A stretch of DNA of 64,000 nucleotides from Pseudomonas chlororaphis. GTDB lineage: Bacteria > Pseudomonadota > Gammaproteobacteria > Pseudomonadales > Pseudomonadaceae. Both the position numbers and the translations under genes were made by a program. Under the pieces are notes generated by a model, which ran no database searches, had not been told where the DNA came from, and was given only the letters and a program-made list of their open reading frames with translations. The stretch covers positions 186,001 to 250,000 of the forward strand of contig NZ_MSCT01000009.1 in assembly GCF_001921865.1 (NCBI RefSeq), given 5' to 3'. Each line of letters opens with the position of its first letter. Position 1 is the first letter of the stretch. Shown piece after piece: positions 62,475 through 64,000 of the stretch.

Positions 62475-63653
62475 TCAGAAGTAATACCCGATATTCACGT
62501 ACAACTGGTTTTCCCACTGGTCGCTGCCACCGGCGCCCAGGCTCTGGGTGTAGCTGCTGCCGCCGATGTAGGGGTCGTTCTTGCCGATCAGCCATTCGCT
62601 GGCGATCCACAGTTTGCTCAGGGAGAACGAGCTGCCGAGGATCAGCCGCTGCGAGGTCTTGAACGCCTCGGCGGATTTGTCGAAGGCGCTGTAGTTGGCG
62701 TACAGCTTGATGCCGCTGAGCTGGTCGAACAGGTATTTGCCGGCGACGTCGTAGCTCAGGTCGGCGACGTAGAGGTTGCCGCGGCTGGCGACGTTGTAGG
62801 TGCCGTCGTAGCCGCCGAGGGTCACCACTTCGTCGCTGCCGGCGTTGCGCGGCGACATCTGCTGGCGCGCCGCCTGCAACTGCACGCCCCACGGGCCGTT
62901 CTTGCCCAGGTAGTGCACGGCCACGGCATTGCGCCGGCCGTCGTGGTCGGTGTCCTTGTTCTCCAGGGTCGAGGTCAGGCCGGAGATCCCCACCTCGGAT
63001 TTCCACGGCCCCAGGTCCAGGGCCTTGGCCAGCCGCAGCACCACGGTGTTGCGTTCCTGGTTGTCGCTGCCGTCGGCCACGTAGCTGTCGGCCCCGGACA
63101 CCACGCTGGAGTAGGTCACGCCCTTGCTGGTGCCTTTGCCCTGCCACGCCGGGCGCAGGTAATAGCCGGCCTGCAAGTTCCAGTCGCCGTGTTGCTGGAT
63201 GTATTTGGCGCCGACCTGCTGCACGTCTTCCAGGCCGATGACGTTGCCCAGGGTTTCGTAGAAGGTGCTGCCGAAGTACGGCTGCAAGCCGAACGGCACC
63301 GTGTTCAGGCCCACCTGGACCTGGCGTTCGGGGCTGAACTTGTAGCCCAGCCAGGCGAACTTGGCGAACTGGATATCGCCGTAGTCCTGGGTGTACTGGT
63401 AGGGGTAGGAGCGTCCGTAGAAGCGGTATTGGGCTTCGCCTATCCAGGTGTCGGAGTTGTACTTGGCGCTGAGGAACACCGTGTCCAGGCCGAACTTCTG
63501 GATGTCGCGGTCCGGGTCGTAGTCCCAGCGCGCGCGAACCGCGCCGCCGAGGTCGAGGTTATCGGTGACCTGGATCGCCATGGCCGGCGCGGCGAGGGTG
63601 GACAGGGACAGCAGGCAGACGGATGGCAGGCGCAACGAAGCGATGCGGGGCAT
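62475..63653 (-). CDS. Outer-membrane porin
   Basis: 392 residues with a Sec signal ending LAAPAMA. The mature protein alternates short hydrophobic strands with polar turns and ends in an aromatic strand with C-terminal Phe (NIGYYF), as outer-membrane barrels do. DLGGAVRARWDYDP at the start resembles DUF1302/OprD-like and alginate-export-like barrels; the exact family is not certain. It should let a small solute reach the MFS transporter. It is divergent from the LysR gene at 63848. Confidence 0.88.
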   Translation of the reverse strand: MPRIASLRLPSVCLLSLSTLAAPAMAIQVTDNLDLGGAVRARWDYDPDRDIQKFGLDTVFLSAKYNSDTWIGEAQYRFYGRSYPYQYTQDYGDIQFAKFAWLGYKFSPERQVQVGLNTVPFGLQPYFGSTFYETLGNVIGLEDVQQVGAKYIQQHGDWNLQAGYYLRPAWQGKGTSKGVTYSSVVSGADSYVADGSDNQERNTVVLRLAKALDLGPWKSEVGISGLTSTLENKDTDHDGRRNAVAVHYLGKNGPWGVQLQAARQQMSPRNAGSDEVVTLGGYDGTYNVASRGNLYVADLSYDVAGKYLFDQLSGIKLYANYSAFDKSAEAFKTSQRLILGSSFSLSKLWIASEWLIGKNDPYIGGSSYTQSLGAGGSDQWENQLYVNIGYYF

Positions 63654-63847
63654 GGGGCGGCTCTCGTTTATTGTTATGTGAGATGCCGGCAGTCTTGCCA
63701 GCGCGCGCCGGATCGACAAACGATTATTTGGTCGGGCAAACCTTCCTCAAATGCAGGTTACTCGTTGAAAAAGTTGCTGTGCCTGTAGAAGCGGCGCCAG
63801 CGGCCGTGGGATGCTTGGCGCCTCGTCAGCTGTTCTCGAGTCCCGCC

Positions 63848-64000
63848 ATGAAACGCAGAATGCCCGGCCTCAATGCCCTCAAAGCCTTCGAGGTCGCCGG
63901 GAGCACCGGCAGCTTCACCCGCGCCGCCGAACTGCTCAACGTCACCCAGAGCGCGGTCAGCCGCCAGGTGCGCCAGCTCGAGGAGCAGCTGGGCGAAAGT
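63848..64000 (+). CDS. LysR-family regulator, 3' end outside window
   Basis: The first 51 codons are present. MPGLNALKAFEVAGSTGSFTRAAELLN followed by SAVSRQVRQLEEQLGE is a GcvA-type helix-turn-helix. It is divergent from the porin across 194 bases and is therefore its probable regulator. The rest of the gene is beyond the window. Confidence 0.92.
   Translation, partial: MKRRMPGLNALKAFEVAGSTGSFTRAAELLNVTQSAVSRQVRQLEEQLGES

Overview
The window looks like a stretch of a Pseudomonas chromosome, probably from the fluorescens/chlororaphis/protegens side of the genus. The reasons are the high GC with strong third-position GC, the many AraC and LysR regulators, genus-typical small families (DUF2388, DUF1289, PA4872-like oxaloacetate decarboxylase, phosphatidylcholine synthase), and repeated REP elements built on GTAGGAGCGAGCTTGCTCGCGA. 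The species call is inference. No rRNA, tRNA, CRISPR array, insertion sequence or phage module was seen. Most of the window is accessory metabolism, transport and regulation in short operons, with a few core genes (rlhA, ppnN).

Layout. 1-3.0 kb: a 5'-truncated AraC regulator and two tandem alpha/beta hydrolases; the first is interrupted by an in-frame TAG, and a 21-bp-spaced direct repeat precedes it. 3.0-6.1 kb: a thioesterase operon, small exported and membrane proteins, and an EamA exporter. 6.1-10.1 kb: a MocR regulator divergent from EamA, a chemoreceptor, and a PD-(D/E)XK-like protein. 10.2-13.3 kb: a SulP transporter and a copper-delivery operon (SCO, PCuAC, DUF1289). 13.3-17.0 kb: the D-serine operon dsdX-dsdA-dsdC. 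17.2-25.7 kb: RidA/LysR, a phosphatidylserine-decarboxylase-fold enzyme of the PsiD-like type, a dienelactone hydrolase, DeoR and AraC regulators, a DUF1479 oxygenase and a methyltransferase. 25.8-27.2 kb: a short S-type pyocin/colicin-E3 RNase toxin with its immunity gene in a more AT-rich island, followed by about 530 bp without a convincing gene.

27.7-45 kb: an MHS transporter with RidA, the 23S rRNA hydroxylation gene rlhA, a thioesterase, two AraC-type regulators, small genes, phosphatidylcholine synthase, a sterol-desaturase/flavin-reductase pair with its AraC regulator, an MdtG-like exporter, a TetR/flavin-reductase pair with a repeated operator, DUF2388, and ppnN. 45.2-49.5 kb: the most unusual region, an operon whose first gene fuses a papain-like peptidase to an alpha/beta hydrolase. 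It is followed by a translationally coupled PA-I-lectin-like protein, a metallo-beta-lactamase-fold lipoprotein and a stand-alone receiver protein.

49.5-64 kb: an oxaloacetate decarboxylase, an ArgD-like aminotransferase with divergent LysR, and a DavB/IaaM-type FAD amino-acid monooxygenase. Next come a Gfa-family protein and an operon-like run of formaldehyde-activating enzyme homologue, aldo/keto reductase and aldehyde dehydrogenase, followed by an MFS permease. A LysR regulator, an outer-membrane porin and a 3'-truncated LysR gene end the window. This last block reads as an uptake and aldehyde-handling module, substrate unknown.
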